Assembly (NCBI RefSeq): GCF_008974185.1 | Contig: NZ_BKZP01000014.1 | Location: 1 to 64,000, forward strand | From: Weizmannia acidilactici | GTDB lineage: Bacteria; Bacillota; Bacilli; Bacillales; Bacillaceae_C | DNA: 64,000 nt | Reading direction: 5' to 3' | Part shown: one piece after another, positions 56,993 through 64,000 of the stretch | How the letters are laid out: each line of letters opens with the position of its first letter | Position numbering within the stretch: position 1 is the stretch's first letter | The notes under the pieces: generated by a model | The model's input: the letters and a program-made list of their open reading frames with translations, nothing else | The model's database searches: none | What the model was told of the DNA's origin: nothing | Translations under genes and position numbers: made by a program

Positions 56993-57019
56993 TTGACGAA
57001 TCCAAAAAAATGGTATAAC
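56993..57019 (+). promoter_or_regulatory. Promoter of the S-box metI-metC operon
   Basis: TTGACG (56993-56998) lies upstream of TATAAC (57014-57019); the 15-bp gap is short, or TAACTT at 17 bp serves as -10. Confidence 0.5.
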
Positions 57020-57048
57020 TTTAATGAAAAGTATAAATATTATAGTTC

Positions 57049-57222
57049 TTATCAAGAGAGGTGGAGGGAATGGCCCAATGAAGCCTCAGCAACCTTCAAT
57101 GCGCATGTACATTGAAAAGGTGCTAAGTCCAGCAAGTTATGGAACCATAACTTGAAAGATAAGAAGAACGGCTGAGTGTTAATAAAAAGCAAAAGTCTTC
57201 TTCTTATTGGAGAAGGCTTTTT
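57049..57222 (+). ncRNA. SAM-I riboswitch (S-box) with terminator
   Basis: The S-box core is complete: CTTATCAAGAGAGGTGGAGG, GAATGGCCC, TGAAGCC, CAGCAACC, AAGGTGCTAAGTCCAGCA and GAAAGATAAG closing stem P1. A terminator hairpin (AGTCTTCT with AGAAGGCT, then TTTTTTA) follows at 57188-57222. SAM should stop transcription into metI-metC. Confidence 0.97.
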
Positions 57223-57249
57223 TATTTACCATTTGAAGGAGTGTCAAGC

Positions 57250-58365
57250 ATGTACCATACGGAAACGAAACTTGCACAGATCGGAAACCGCAGCGAAGAC
57301 AGGACAGGCGCCGTCAACCCTCCTGTATATTTTTCTACCGCTTACCGCCATGAAGGGATCGGGCAGTCGACCGGATATGACTACTCCCGCACCGGCAATC
57401 CGACAAGGCAATTGCTCGAAGAAACGATTGCGGATCTGGAAGGGGGAGACCGGGGATTTGCCTGCAGTTCCGGCATGGCTGCGATTTTCACCGTTTTGTC
57501 TTTATTCCAATCCGGCGATGAATGGATTGTGAGTGATGATTTATACGGCGGTACATACCGCTTGCTCGAGCAGGGCTATAAAAAATGGGGGTTGTGTTGT
57601 AAGTATGTAAACACTTGCCATCCGGAAAATATAGAGAAGGAAATCACCCCGAAAACAAGAGCCATTTTTCTCGAAACTCCGACCAATCCCCTCATGCAGC
57701 AGACCGATATTGCCGCGGTTGCTGAAATCGCCAAAAAATACGGGATTTTGCTGATTGTTGACAATACCTTTTATACCCCTCTTTTGCAGCAGCCGATCAA
57801 ACTTGGCGCAGACATTGTCATCCACAGCGCGACAAAATATTTGGGCGGGCATAACGATGTGCTTGCCGGCCTGATTGTCGCAAAAGGGGAAGAGATTTGC
57901 GAACAACTCGCCCTTTACCATAACGGCGCCGGCGCCACGCTCAGCCCGTTTGACTCGTGGCTTTTAATGCGCGGCATGAAAACATTGGCTTTAAGGATGG
58001 AAAAGCATGAAAAAAATGCAAAAGCTGTAGCGGAATTTCTGAACGGGCATCCGGATGTGGACGATGTGCTTTATCCGGGGAGAGGCGGGATGCTGTCTTT
58101 CCGGATCAAGGATGAGGCGTGGGTTGATCCGTTCTTAAGGGGCCTGTCTTTGATCACGTTTGCGGAAAGCCTCGGCGGGACGGAAAGTTTTATCACCTAC
58201 CCGGCAACGCAGACGCATGCCGACATTCCGGAAGAAAAACGGATCCAATCGGGCGTTGACAACCGGCTGCTCCGCTTTTCGGTCGGGATTGAAGATGTGC
58301 GCGATTTAATCGCAGATATTGAAAAAGCTTTTGCCAAAATCCATGAAGGGGTGCAAGTGCGATGA
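57250..58365 (+). CDS. metI: Cystathionine gamma-synthase / O-acylhomoserine thiolyase
   Basis: 371 residues of the Cys/Met PLP family. Motifs: YDYSRTGNPTRQLLEETIAD, ACSSGMAAIFTV, ETPTNPLMQQTD and the pyridoxal lysine in IHSATKYLGGHNDVLAGL. In B. subtilis MetI joins O-acetylhomoserine with cysteine (or sulfide). Start at 57250 behind AAGGAG. First gene of the S-box transcript; its stop overlaps metC by 4 bp. Confidence 0.93.
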   Translation: MYHTETKLAQIGNRSEDRTGAVNPPVYFSTAYRHEGIGQSTGYDYSRTGNPTRQLLEETIADLEGGDRGFACSSGMAAIFTVLSLFQSGDEWIVSDDLYGGTYRLLEQGYKKWGLCCKYVNTCHPENIEKEITPKTRAIFLETPTNPLMQQTDIAAVAEIAKKYGILLIVDNTFYTPLLQQPIKLGADIVIHSATKYLGGHNDVLAGLIVAKGEEICEQLALYHNGAGATLSPFDSWLLMRGMKTLALRMEKHEKNAKAVAEFLNGHPDVDDVLYPGRGGMLSFRIKDEAWVDPFLRGLSLITFAESLGGTESFITYPATQTHADIPEEKRIQSGVDNRLLRFSVGIEDVRDLIADIEKAFAKIHEGVQVR

Positions 58366-59534
58366 CAAACGCTTATTCTTTTCAAACAAAGCTTTTGCAT
58401 AACAGCCATAAAATCGACCCGGCAACCGGAGCAGTAAGCGTGCCGATCCAGCATGCTTCGACTTACCACCAGTTCGATGTGGATCATTTCGGGAAATACG
58501 ATTACAGCCGTTCGCTCAATCCGACAAGGGAGGCGCTTGAAGATGTGATCGCGGAACTTGAGGGGGGCGTGAGAGGCTTTGCATTTTCTTCCGGCATGGC
58601 CGCGATTTCGACGGCCTTCCTGCTGCTTTCGGCGGGTGATCATGTCGTCATTACCGAAGATGTGTACGGCGGCACGTTCCGGATGGTGACGGAAGTCTTG
58701 TCCCGGCTCGGCATTGAGCATACGTTTGTCGACATGACCAATTTGGAAGAAGTACGGCAGGCTGTCCGCCCTAATACAAAAGCTTTTTATGTGGAGACCC
58801 CGTCGAACCCGCTGCTAAAAGTGACCGACATCAGGAAGGTAAGCGGAATCGCTAAAGAAATCGGCGCGTTGACGTACGTGGATAATACGTTTTTAACGCC
58901 TGCTTTGCAAAGGCCGCTCGAATTCGGGGCGGATATCGTCTTGCACAGCGCGACGAAATTTTTGTCGGGGCACAGCGATGTTGTCGCCGGGCTTGCCGTT
59001 GTGAAAGACGAAGCATTGGCTGCAAGGCTTGGTTTCTTGCAAAATTCATTCGGGGCGGTGCTCGGCGTCCAGGATGCGTGGCTTGTCCTGCGAGGGTTGA
59101 AAACATTGCATGTAAGGCTTAAGCAGTCGCAGCAGTCGGCCATCCAAATCGCGCATTATTTGGATGCGCATCCGCTCGTGCGCAAAGTGCATTTCCCGGA
59201 ACTGGAGCATCATCCGCAGCATGACCTGCAAAAGCGGCAGGCGGATGGGCCGGGCGCGGTGCTGTCGTTTGAGCTGGAAAATGAAGAAGCGCTCCGGGCA
59301 TTTACCAAGCATGTAAAAATTCCGGTTTTTGCCGTCAGCCTCGGAGCGGTGGAATCGATCCTGTCTTACCCGGCGAAAATGTCCCATGCCGCAATGCCGT
59401 CTGAAGATCGGAGAAAACGCGGTATTGCCGACAGCCTGCTGCGCTTGTCGGTCGGGCTCGAGAACCCAGATGATCTCATTGCCGACTTTGAACAGGCATT
59501 TGCTTATGTACGGGAGGGGGCAGCTGTGAAATGA
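58362..59534 (+). CDS. metC: Cystathionine beta-lyase
   Basis: 390 residues of the same PLP family as metI. It has the active-site loop YDYSRSLNPTREALEDVIAE, VETPSNPLLKVTD and lysine in LHSATKFLSGHSDVVAGL. It cleaves cystathionine to homocysteine, pyruvate and ammonia, the step before methionine. ATGA overlap with metI indicates coupling. Regulated through the upstream SAM riboswitch. Terminator follows. Confidence 0.93.
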   Translation: MTNAYSFQTKLLHNSHKIDPATGAVSVPIQHASTYHQFDVDHFGKYDYSRSLNPTREALEDVIAELEGGVRGFAFSSGMAAISTAFLLLSAGDHVVITEDVYGGTFRMVTEVLSRLGIEHTFVDMTNLEEVRQAVRPNTKAFYVETPSNPLLKVTDIRKVSGIAKEIGALTYVDNTFLTPALQRPLEFGADIVLHSATKFLSGHSDVVAGLAVVKDEALAARLGFLQNSFGAVLGVQDAWLVLRGLKTLHVRLKQSQQSAIQIAHYLDAHPLVRKVHFPELEHHPQHDLQKRQADGPGAVLSFELENEEALRAFTKHVKIPVFAVSLGAVESILSYPAKMSHAAMPSEDRRKRGIADSLLRLSVGLENPDDLIADFEQAFAYVREGAAVK

Positions 59535-59539
59535 CAATC

Positions 59540-59578
59540 AAAAAAGGGGGGCTGCTGACGGCTGGGCCCCCTTTTTGA
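59540..59578 (+). terminator. Terminator after metC
   Basis: AAAAGGGGGGC and GGCCCCCTTTTT arms around TGCTGACGGCTG. Confidence 0.88.
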
Positions 59579-59590
59579 TTTTTTTAAAAG

Positions 59591-59695
59591 GACAAAAGGA
59601 AGCCAGTGGGGCCGTAAATTGTCTAAATAAAAAGGCTAACAAGACAAAATGGAGCCCGCAAAGCCGCCAACTGTCTAATTAATGCAGCATCAATA
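59591..59695 (+). repeat. Repeat family A array (52-bp period)
   Basis: GACAAA boxes at 59591 and 59643, 52 bp apart, with TTGTCTAAATA (59619) and CTGTCTAATTA (59671) at the same phase, 52 bp apart. Confidence 0.7.
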
Positions 59696-59732
59696 AAAAG
59701 GCTGCCCAACCATCTCGGACAAGCCCTCAACT

Positions 59733-61583
59733 TTACTCTTCCCAGTTTTCCTTCAAAATAATTTGATCGACAACTCTGGCGCTGGATTTGCCGTCTGTGT
59801 CGTCGAAGAAGTATTGGACGAACGGTTTGATTTTATGAATATCGAATTGTTCCTTTTTGATCGTTTCAATCATTTCGTCCGTATTTCGGATCAGCGGGCC
59901 TGGGATAAAGGATTTGTAATCGTAGTAGAAATCTCGCTTCCGCACATATTCTTCCACATCGAAGGCAAAAAACAACATAGGTTTGTTCAATAAAGCAAAT
60001 TCGAAGCAAACCGATGAGTAGTCGGTAATCAAAATATCCGTTACAAACAGCAGGTCATTGATTTCACGGTAGGACGAAAAGTCATAGAAAAAGTCGCTGT
60101 ACTGGTACGGAATGCTAAAATCATTTTTCACGAACGGATGGATCTTAAATAAAAAGACATACTCATCCTTCAATTCATGGTAAAGCTTGTCCAAATTCAG
60201 CACTTCCATCGGGAAATGGGCGGACTGTTGGCCGTTTCCCCTGAATGTTGGGGCAAACATGATGACTTTTTTATCTTTCAAAAACGGATATTCCTCATAC
60301 AGCGAAGTTTTTACCTGTTCCTGGTAAGCCTTATCGAAAAAGACATCGGTCCGCGGGATGCCGGTCGGGATGACTTTCTCAATGTCAATGCCGAACCCTT
60401 CCGCATAATGTTTGGCAATATTATGCGAGCTGACAATCGCCTTCGTGTAATTGCGATGGTTTTTCGATTTCGGCGATGGTCCGCCCGGGCGCCCGAGCCG
60501 GCTGAAGCCGAACGTTTTAAACGCGCCGACCGCATGCCATAATTGCACAAGCTCGGCATTTTTGCGGATCTTGAGCGGATAGACCATCGGATAAAAGTCG
60601 TCCAGCAGGATGAACTTGGACGTTGCCAAATGGTAGGCGAGCTTGACGATGTCTTTGTACGATTTTTCCGCTGCGATCCCTTTTTTCAGCATAAAATGAT
60701 AATCGAATTCGAGGCCGCGCCGGACCATTTCATCAAATACGAATTTAAAATTCCCGCTCAAGTCTTCCCGGCTGTCGGATGCAAACAAGATTTTCTTTTC
60801 CTTTAGTGGGAGCAGTTTGAAAATTTTATATAAAGTCCGGAATCCGACTGACCGCATGAAACGGTAAAAAATGCTGCCTTTTTTCATTTTTTCGAGATTG
60901 TACTCGGACGGGTCCAGGTCTTTCAGCTTGGTCGATTCAATTTTCAGCGTTTTTTCCGCTTTATCGTAAGTGGCCAATAAATTATATTTCAATTCTTTCC
61001 GTGCAGAGAAATATTCCATTTTGGCCGTATAAAATTTTTGATCGAGAAAATGTTCGATATTGCCGAGCGGATACCGTTTCACATATCTTTTTACGCCTGA
61101 GACATGCGCGTCTATATCAATATAGGTTTTATATACGGACTCCGGAAGCGGCATGTTTTTGGACGTGATTGTAGAAAAATTGACTTCCCCTTTAAAACCC
61201 GCCCAGTAGTACTGTTCTTTTACATCATCCGGAAGGGAGCCGTCGATTTCGCCGATATACACATCGGATAAAGGAATATAAATTTTATTATTTTTCCCGT
61301 CAATCAGGACGAGCCTTTTCCTGACGAGATCTTCATCATGCAACGGGATATTTTCAAGGTAAAAATAGCCCCGGATCCTCATGATCGGACCATTCCAGTA
61401 AAGGCCGGCCACCTTCCTTTTGGCGGTGAGGTACCTCTGCTCTTCGATATTCGGAATGACCGGGGATAAATTTTCCAGCAGTTCAATTTCATCTTCCCAC
61501 TGGCTCATATCTGCCTGGCTGGAGTCAGGCTGTCTGCTAAAAAGTTTGTTGCGGATTTTCCCCGCAATCCTTCTTAAACCCAT
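59733..61583 (-). CDS. tarL: Teichoic acid CDP-glycerol/ribitol phosphotransferase, long form (TarL-like)
   Basis: 616 residues. The N-terminal third (about 30-210) is the TarL/TagF-type accessory domain rich in beta strands; the C-terminal half is the Glyphos_transf fold (QLWHAVGAFKTFGFSRLG, PTGIPRTDVFFDKAYQ, IMFAPTFRGNGQQSAHF, FKIHPFVKNDF, DILITDYSSVCFEFALLNKP). It polymerises glycerol or ribitol phosphate onto the wall teichoic acid linkage unit at the inner membrane face. Last in tarI-tarJ-tarF/K-tarL. The tarIJ genes favour ribitol phosphate. Confidence 0.88.
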   Translation of the reverse strand: MGLRRIAGKIRNKLFSRQPDSSQADMSQWEDEIELLENLSPVIPNIEEQRYLTAKRKVAGLYWNGPIMRIRGYFYLENIPLHDEDLVRKRLVLIDGKNNKIYIPLSDVYIGEIDGSLPDDVKEQYYWAGFKGEVNFSTITSKNMPLPESVYKTYIDIDAHVSGVKRYVKRYPLGNIEHFLDQKFYTAKMEYFSARKELKYNLLATYDKAEKTLKIESTKLKDLDPSEYNLEKMKKGSIFYRFMRSVGFRTLYKIFKLLPLKEKKILFASDSREDLSGNFKFVFDEMVRRGLEFDYHFMLKKGIAAEKSYKDIVKLAYHLATSKFILLDDFYPMVYPLKIRKNAELVQLWHAVGAFKTFGFSRLGRPGGPSPKSKNHRNYTKAIVSSHNIAKHYAEGFGIDIEKVIPTGIPRTDVFFDKAYQEQVKTSLYEEYPFLKDKKVIMFAPTFRGNGQQSAHFPMEVLNLDKLYHELKDEYVFLFKIHPFVKNDFSIPYQYSDFFYDFSSYREINDLLFVTDILITDYSSVCFEFALLNKPMLFFAFDVEEYVRKRDFYYDYKSFIPGPLIRNTDEMIETIKKEQFDIHKIKPFVQYFFDDTDGKSSARVVDQIILKENWEE

Positions 61584-61615
61584 TTACCAAAACACTCCTA
61601 CTCAAAAATAAGTTG

Positions 61616-62827
61616 TTACATTGGCCGGGTGCGTCCGTAATTTCCGGGAATTTTAAGCGGCGCCTTTTCCGGCTGGATCAATGTGTCTACAATCCGTTTA
61701 CTTGCCTGTCCGTCAAAATCGTCGAAAAAACGGCGTGCAAACTGCCGCACTTTTTCCAAATCGTAGTTCCCGTTTTTGATCCATTGCGCCAATTTGTCCG
61801 TCCGGTCGAAAATCGGCCCGGGCACAAATGTCCCGTAATCATAATAAAAATCCCGTTCTTTGATATAATCTTCAATATCTTTCGCATAAAAAGCAATCGG
61901 GCGGTTCAAAAGGCTGTAATCGAAAATAATAGATGAATAGTCTGTAATCAAAAGATCTGCCGTGAACAGGATTTCCTCAGTGGTAAAATCTTCATCCAAT
62001 TGGTATAAAAAGCCTTTGAGCTCCGGACCGGCCTCTATTTTTGATGTCACATACGGATGCAACTTAACGATTAAAGCATAATCGGCACCTAGCACTTTTT
62101 GCATAACGGTAAAACGGGGATATGGGGAGTATTCCGTTTCCCCATGGCTTTTTCCCCTGAACGTCGGGGCGAATAAGACCAATTTCTTTCCCCGCAGTTC
62201 CGGATATCGCGAAAGCAATTTTTGTTTTGCCCGCAAACCGTTTTTCTTTTGAAATAAAATATCCGTGCGCGGGAGACCCAAAGGCACGATATTTTCGGCA
62301 GACATCCGGAAAGCTTCCGCATAAAACGGGATGACTTCAGATGAGCTGACGACCACTTTGGAATAATTGGAGTGGACAGGAATATGTTTTGTATAAGCCT
62401 CGCTCGGGCCGAATGCTTTGCCGACGATGCTGTAGCCAAATTTTTTAAATGCACCTGCCGCATGCCACAGCTGGATGACTTTTGTATTCCTCTTCATTTT
62501 AATTAAATATAGTGGAAAATAATAGTCGTCAATAATAAAATACGCACTTGTAGCGATATGGTAACAAGCCCTCAGCATATGGAAAACATATGACAACTTG
62601 CCCGTTTTGGTAGATTTCATTTTTTTGAACAAAAGCGTATAACGAAACCCGGGGCGTTTTTTTAACTCGTGATATAAGCAGGCTAAATTACCTTGGATTC
62701 GGTCCGCCCGGTAAGAAGCAAAAGTAATTTTTTCCGGCCTGTAAGGGAAAAACAGGCAGCATAGATTGTAAACTGTGCGGACGAGCAGCTTTATGAAAAG
62801 CGTCGGCAGCAATTTCAGTGTGTTCAT
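61616..62827 (-). CDS. CDP-glycerol glycerophosphotransferase-family teichoic acid enzyme, short form
   Basis: 403 residues with the same catalytic fold as the next gene (VIQLWHAAGAFKKFGYSIVG, VPLGLPRTDILFQKKN, LFAPTFRGKSHGETEYSP, KLHPYVTSKI, DLLITDYSSIIFDYSLLNRP) and an N-terminal membrane-binding helix. Length matches TarF/TarB or TarK-type priming or polymerising enzymes (about 390). Start 62827; AAGGGA is 13 bases upstream, which is rather far. The exact role (primer or polymerase) cannot be fixed from sequence. Confidence 0.85.
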   Translation of the reverse strand: MNTLKLLPTLFIKLLVRTVYNLCCLFFPYRPEKITFASYRADRIQGNLACLYHELKKRPGFRYTLLFKKMKSTKTGKLSYVFHMLRACYHIATSAYFIIDDYYFPLYLIKMKRNTKVIQLWHAAGAFKKFGYSIVGKAFGPSEAYTKHIPVHSNYSKVVVSSSEVIPFYAEAFRMSAENIVPLGLPRTDILFQKKNGLRAKQKLLSRYPELRGKKLVLFAPTFRGKSHGETEYSPYPRFTVMQKVLGADYALIVKLHPYVTSKIEAGPELKGFLYQLDEDFTTEEILFTADLLITDYSSIIFDYSLLNRPIAFYAKDIEDYIKERDFYYDYGTFVPGPIFDRTDKLAQWIKNGNYDLEKVRQFARRFFDDFDGQASKRIVDTLIQPEKAPLKIPGNYGRTRPM

Positions 62828-62881
62828 AACTTTTGAATCCCTTCTATATAAAATACGGCAAGGCAATGCGCAGCCTGAAAA

Positions 62882-63910
62882 CTAAATTTGCCATTCCAAA
62901 ATCGTTTTTCCCCAAGGGCTTGTTAAATCTTTCTCAAACGTATGGATCAAATCCGCGATGGACCTTACTGCGTTGACGGAGCCGACAAGTGTTTCCAAGT
63001 ATTCGATAACATCCGGGTTCTCGGATAAAAAGCCAACCGTTGTTTTAAAATCCTGATATCCGCTCCTGCTTGAGCCGATCAGTGTGAGCCCTTTTTCAAG
63101 CACCATCCGCGTATTCACTTCAATCGGATATTCAGACACGCCGAGAAGTGCAATGGATCCTTCAGGGTTGATGATGTCAATGATTTGGCCGACCGCATCC
63201 TGGCTACCTGCACCGCCGACGCATTCAAAAGCATGGTCGACCGCAAGCCTTTCCGGAATCTCATTAATATGATAAGTGGCATCGGCAAATGAGAAATTTT
63301 CCAGCTTAAAAGCGGTTTTGCCGAACACGTATACTTTGCATGCTTTAAATTTCTTTTTTAATAGAAGCGCCGTGATATACCCGAGGTTTCCGTCACCCCA
63401 TACCCCAAAAACTTGACGGCGCGTATGGGATTTCCGTTCAAATCTTGAAATGGCATGCATGGCGACCGTAACAAGTTCTGTAAAGGCTGCAACAGGAGGG
63501 TTCAGATTTGCGGGCAATGCGATAAACCGGTCCCGCCTTAAGAAAATATAATCCTGCATGAAACCATCATAGCCGCTTGAACGGAATTTACTTGTGCGCA
63601 AATAGTTTTCTGCGATCACATCATCTGTTTCAACAGGTGTATTGGGCACCATGACAACTTTTGTTCCGGTCGCTATTTCGCCTCTCGGGTCAAACACGAC
63701 TTCCCCGACGCCTTCGTGGATCAGCGCCATCGGCAGTTTCTTCGCCAGTGCCTCTTTCCCACGCTTGCCTGTGTAATATCGTTGGTCGGCTGCGCAAATC
63801 GATAAGTGGGTCGGGCGCACGACGACGCAAGCGGAATCGTTGATGGCATAGTCTGTATATGCAATTTCAAACTGGCGGGGGGAAACGAGGCGGTATACTT
63901 GGTTAATCAT
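62882..63910 (-). CDS. tarJ: Ribitol-5-phosphate 2-dehydrogenase (NADP+), zinc MDR type
   Basis: 342 residues of medium-chain dehydrogenase type. [57 protein letters not shown] and the Rossmann part [20 protein letters not shown] fit TarJ, which reduces ribulose 5-phosphate to ribitol 5-phosphate for teichoic acid. Start 63910 behind GGAGGGG. It overlaps the tarI stop by 8 bp, matching the classic tarI-tarJ pair. Confidence 0.93.
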   Translation of the reverse strand: MINQVYRLVSPRQFEIAYTDYAINDSACVVVRPTHLSICAADQRYYTGKRGKEALAKKLPMALIHEGVGEVVFDPRGEIATGTKVVMVPNTPVETDDVIAENYLRTSKFRSSGYDGFMQDYIFLRRDRFIALPANLNPPVAAFTELVTVAMHAISRFERKSHTRRQVFGVWGDGNLGYITALLLKKKFKACKVYVFGKTAFKLENFSFADATYHINEIPERLAVDHAFECVGGAGSQDAVGQIIDIINPEGSIALLGVSEYPIEVNTRMVLEKGLTLIGSSRSGYQDFKTTVGFLSENPDVIEYLETLVGSVNAVRSIADLIHTFEKDLTSPWGKTILEWQI

Positions 63911-64000
63911 TTGCAATCCCCTCCTGGAGAATGGCATTTGCGACTTTCAAATCGTAAGGCGTCGTGATTTTAATATTAAACATTTCACCTTTTACAATTT
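63903..64000 (-). CDS. tarI: Ribitol-5-phosphate cytidylyltransferase, C-terminal end (partial)
   Basis: The last 31 codons of a gene entering from the right: [29 protein letters not shown], stop TAA 63903-63905. The ITTPYDLxxA end is that of IspD-like cytidylyltransferases such as TarI, which makes CDP-ribitol. Overlap with tarJ supports the name. Confidence 0.85.
   Translation of the reverse strand, partial: IVKGEMFNIKITTPYDLKVANAILQEGIAND

Overview
The window reads as the chromosome of a low-to-medium GC Bacillaceae firmicute. Genes start with strong AGGAGG-type ribosome binding sites, and there are TPP, SAM-I and T-box leaders, cre-like catabolite sites, a divergent xylR/xylAB locus, nadBCA/nifS, lctP/lutR, pucABCDE and a ribitol-type teichoic acid operon. 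The gene set and style resemble Bacillus (Weizmannia/Heyndrickxia) coagulans. That species call is inference, since no 16S gene is present.

Layout. 1-1320: thiamine-precursor ABC transporter (thiX, partial thiY) under a TPP riboswitch. 1400-7124: xylose locus xylA-xylB-xylT facing xylR; xylT carries an in-frame stop. 7466-12202: NAD synthesis nadBCA opposite nifS. 12203-18910: a decayed RnfD-like gene, ribokinase, a T-box followed by a SAM hydrolase and a chimeric remnant, an MFS permease and remnants of acyl-CoA genes. 18965-26467: MBL hydrolase, TetR, dienoyl-CoA-reductase-like flavoenzyme, a broken methyltransferase, lactate permease and its GntR regulator. 26747-30210: YmaF, aminotransferase, YhjD-like protein, two tiny ORFs and an LCP cell-wall ligase. 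30643-35149: agmatine/putrescine module (TetR, PatA, agmatinase, APC permease). 35392-40647: xanthine dehydrogenase operon pucABCDE. 40695-43104: ArsR-DUF2087 regulator, remnants and an intracellular subtilisin. 43405-49478: beta-glucoside PTS (LicR-type activator, IIA, IIB, IIC, 6-phospho-beta-glucosidase). 49757-54181: a frameshifted lipoprotein, a quinoprotein-sulfocyanin fusion and a deleted P-type ATPase. 54595-56963: a KDO synthesis operon kdsA-kdsD-kdsC, unexpected in a Gram-positive. 57049-59534: S-box metI-metC. 59733-64000: teichoic acid genes tarI-tarJ-(tarF/K)-tarL.

Three themes stand out. (1) Active gene decay: at least nine broken genes, including single-base lesions (TGG to TGA in xylT; homopolymer shifts in the PTS IIC gene and a lipoprotein) and two deletion chimeras. 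(2) Intergenic spaces hold short arrays of degenerate tandem repeats with fixed periods: 52 bp for at least two, probably three, unrelated consensus families and 42 bp (24+18) for another. The same families recur at several loci, and I do not recognise them as described elements. (3) Unusual cell-surface or redox chemistry: KDO enzymes without a visible CMP-KDO synthetase, and a PQQ-type beta-propeller joined to a blue-copper sulfocyanin domain.

Intergenic stretches over 300 bp: 7125-7465 (repeats B and A), 12203-13429 (repeat A and a pseudogene), 16021-16545 (nothing recognised beyond a promoter at its left edge), 30211-30642 (repeat C and adjoining hairpins), and 45838-46322 (terminator, repeat C, operator and cre sites). 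53217-53502 is slightly shorter and holds one cre-like site.
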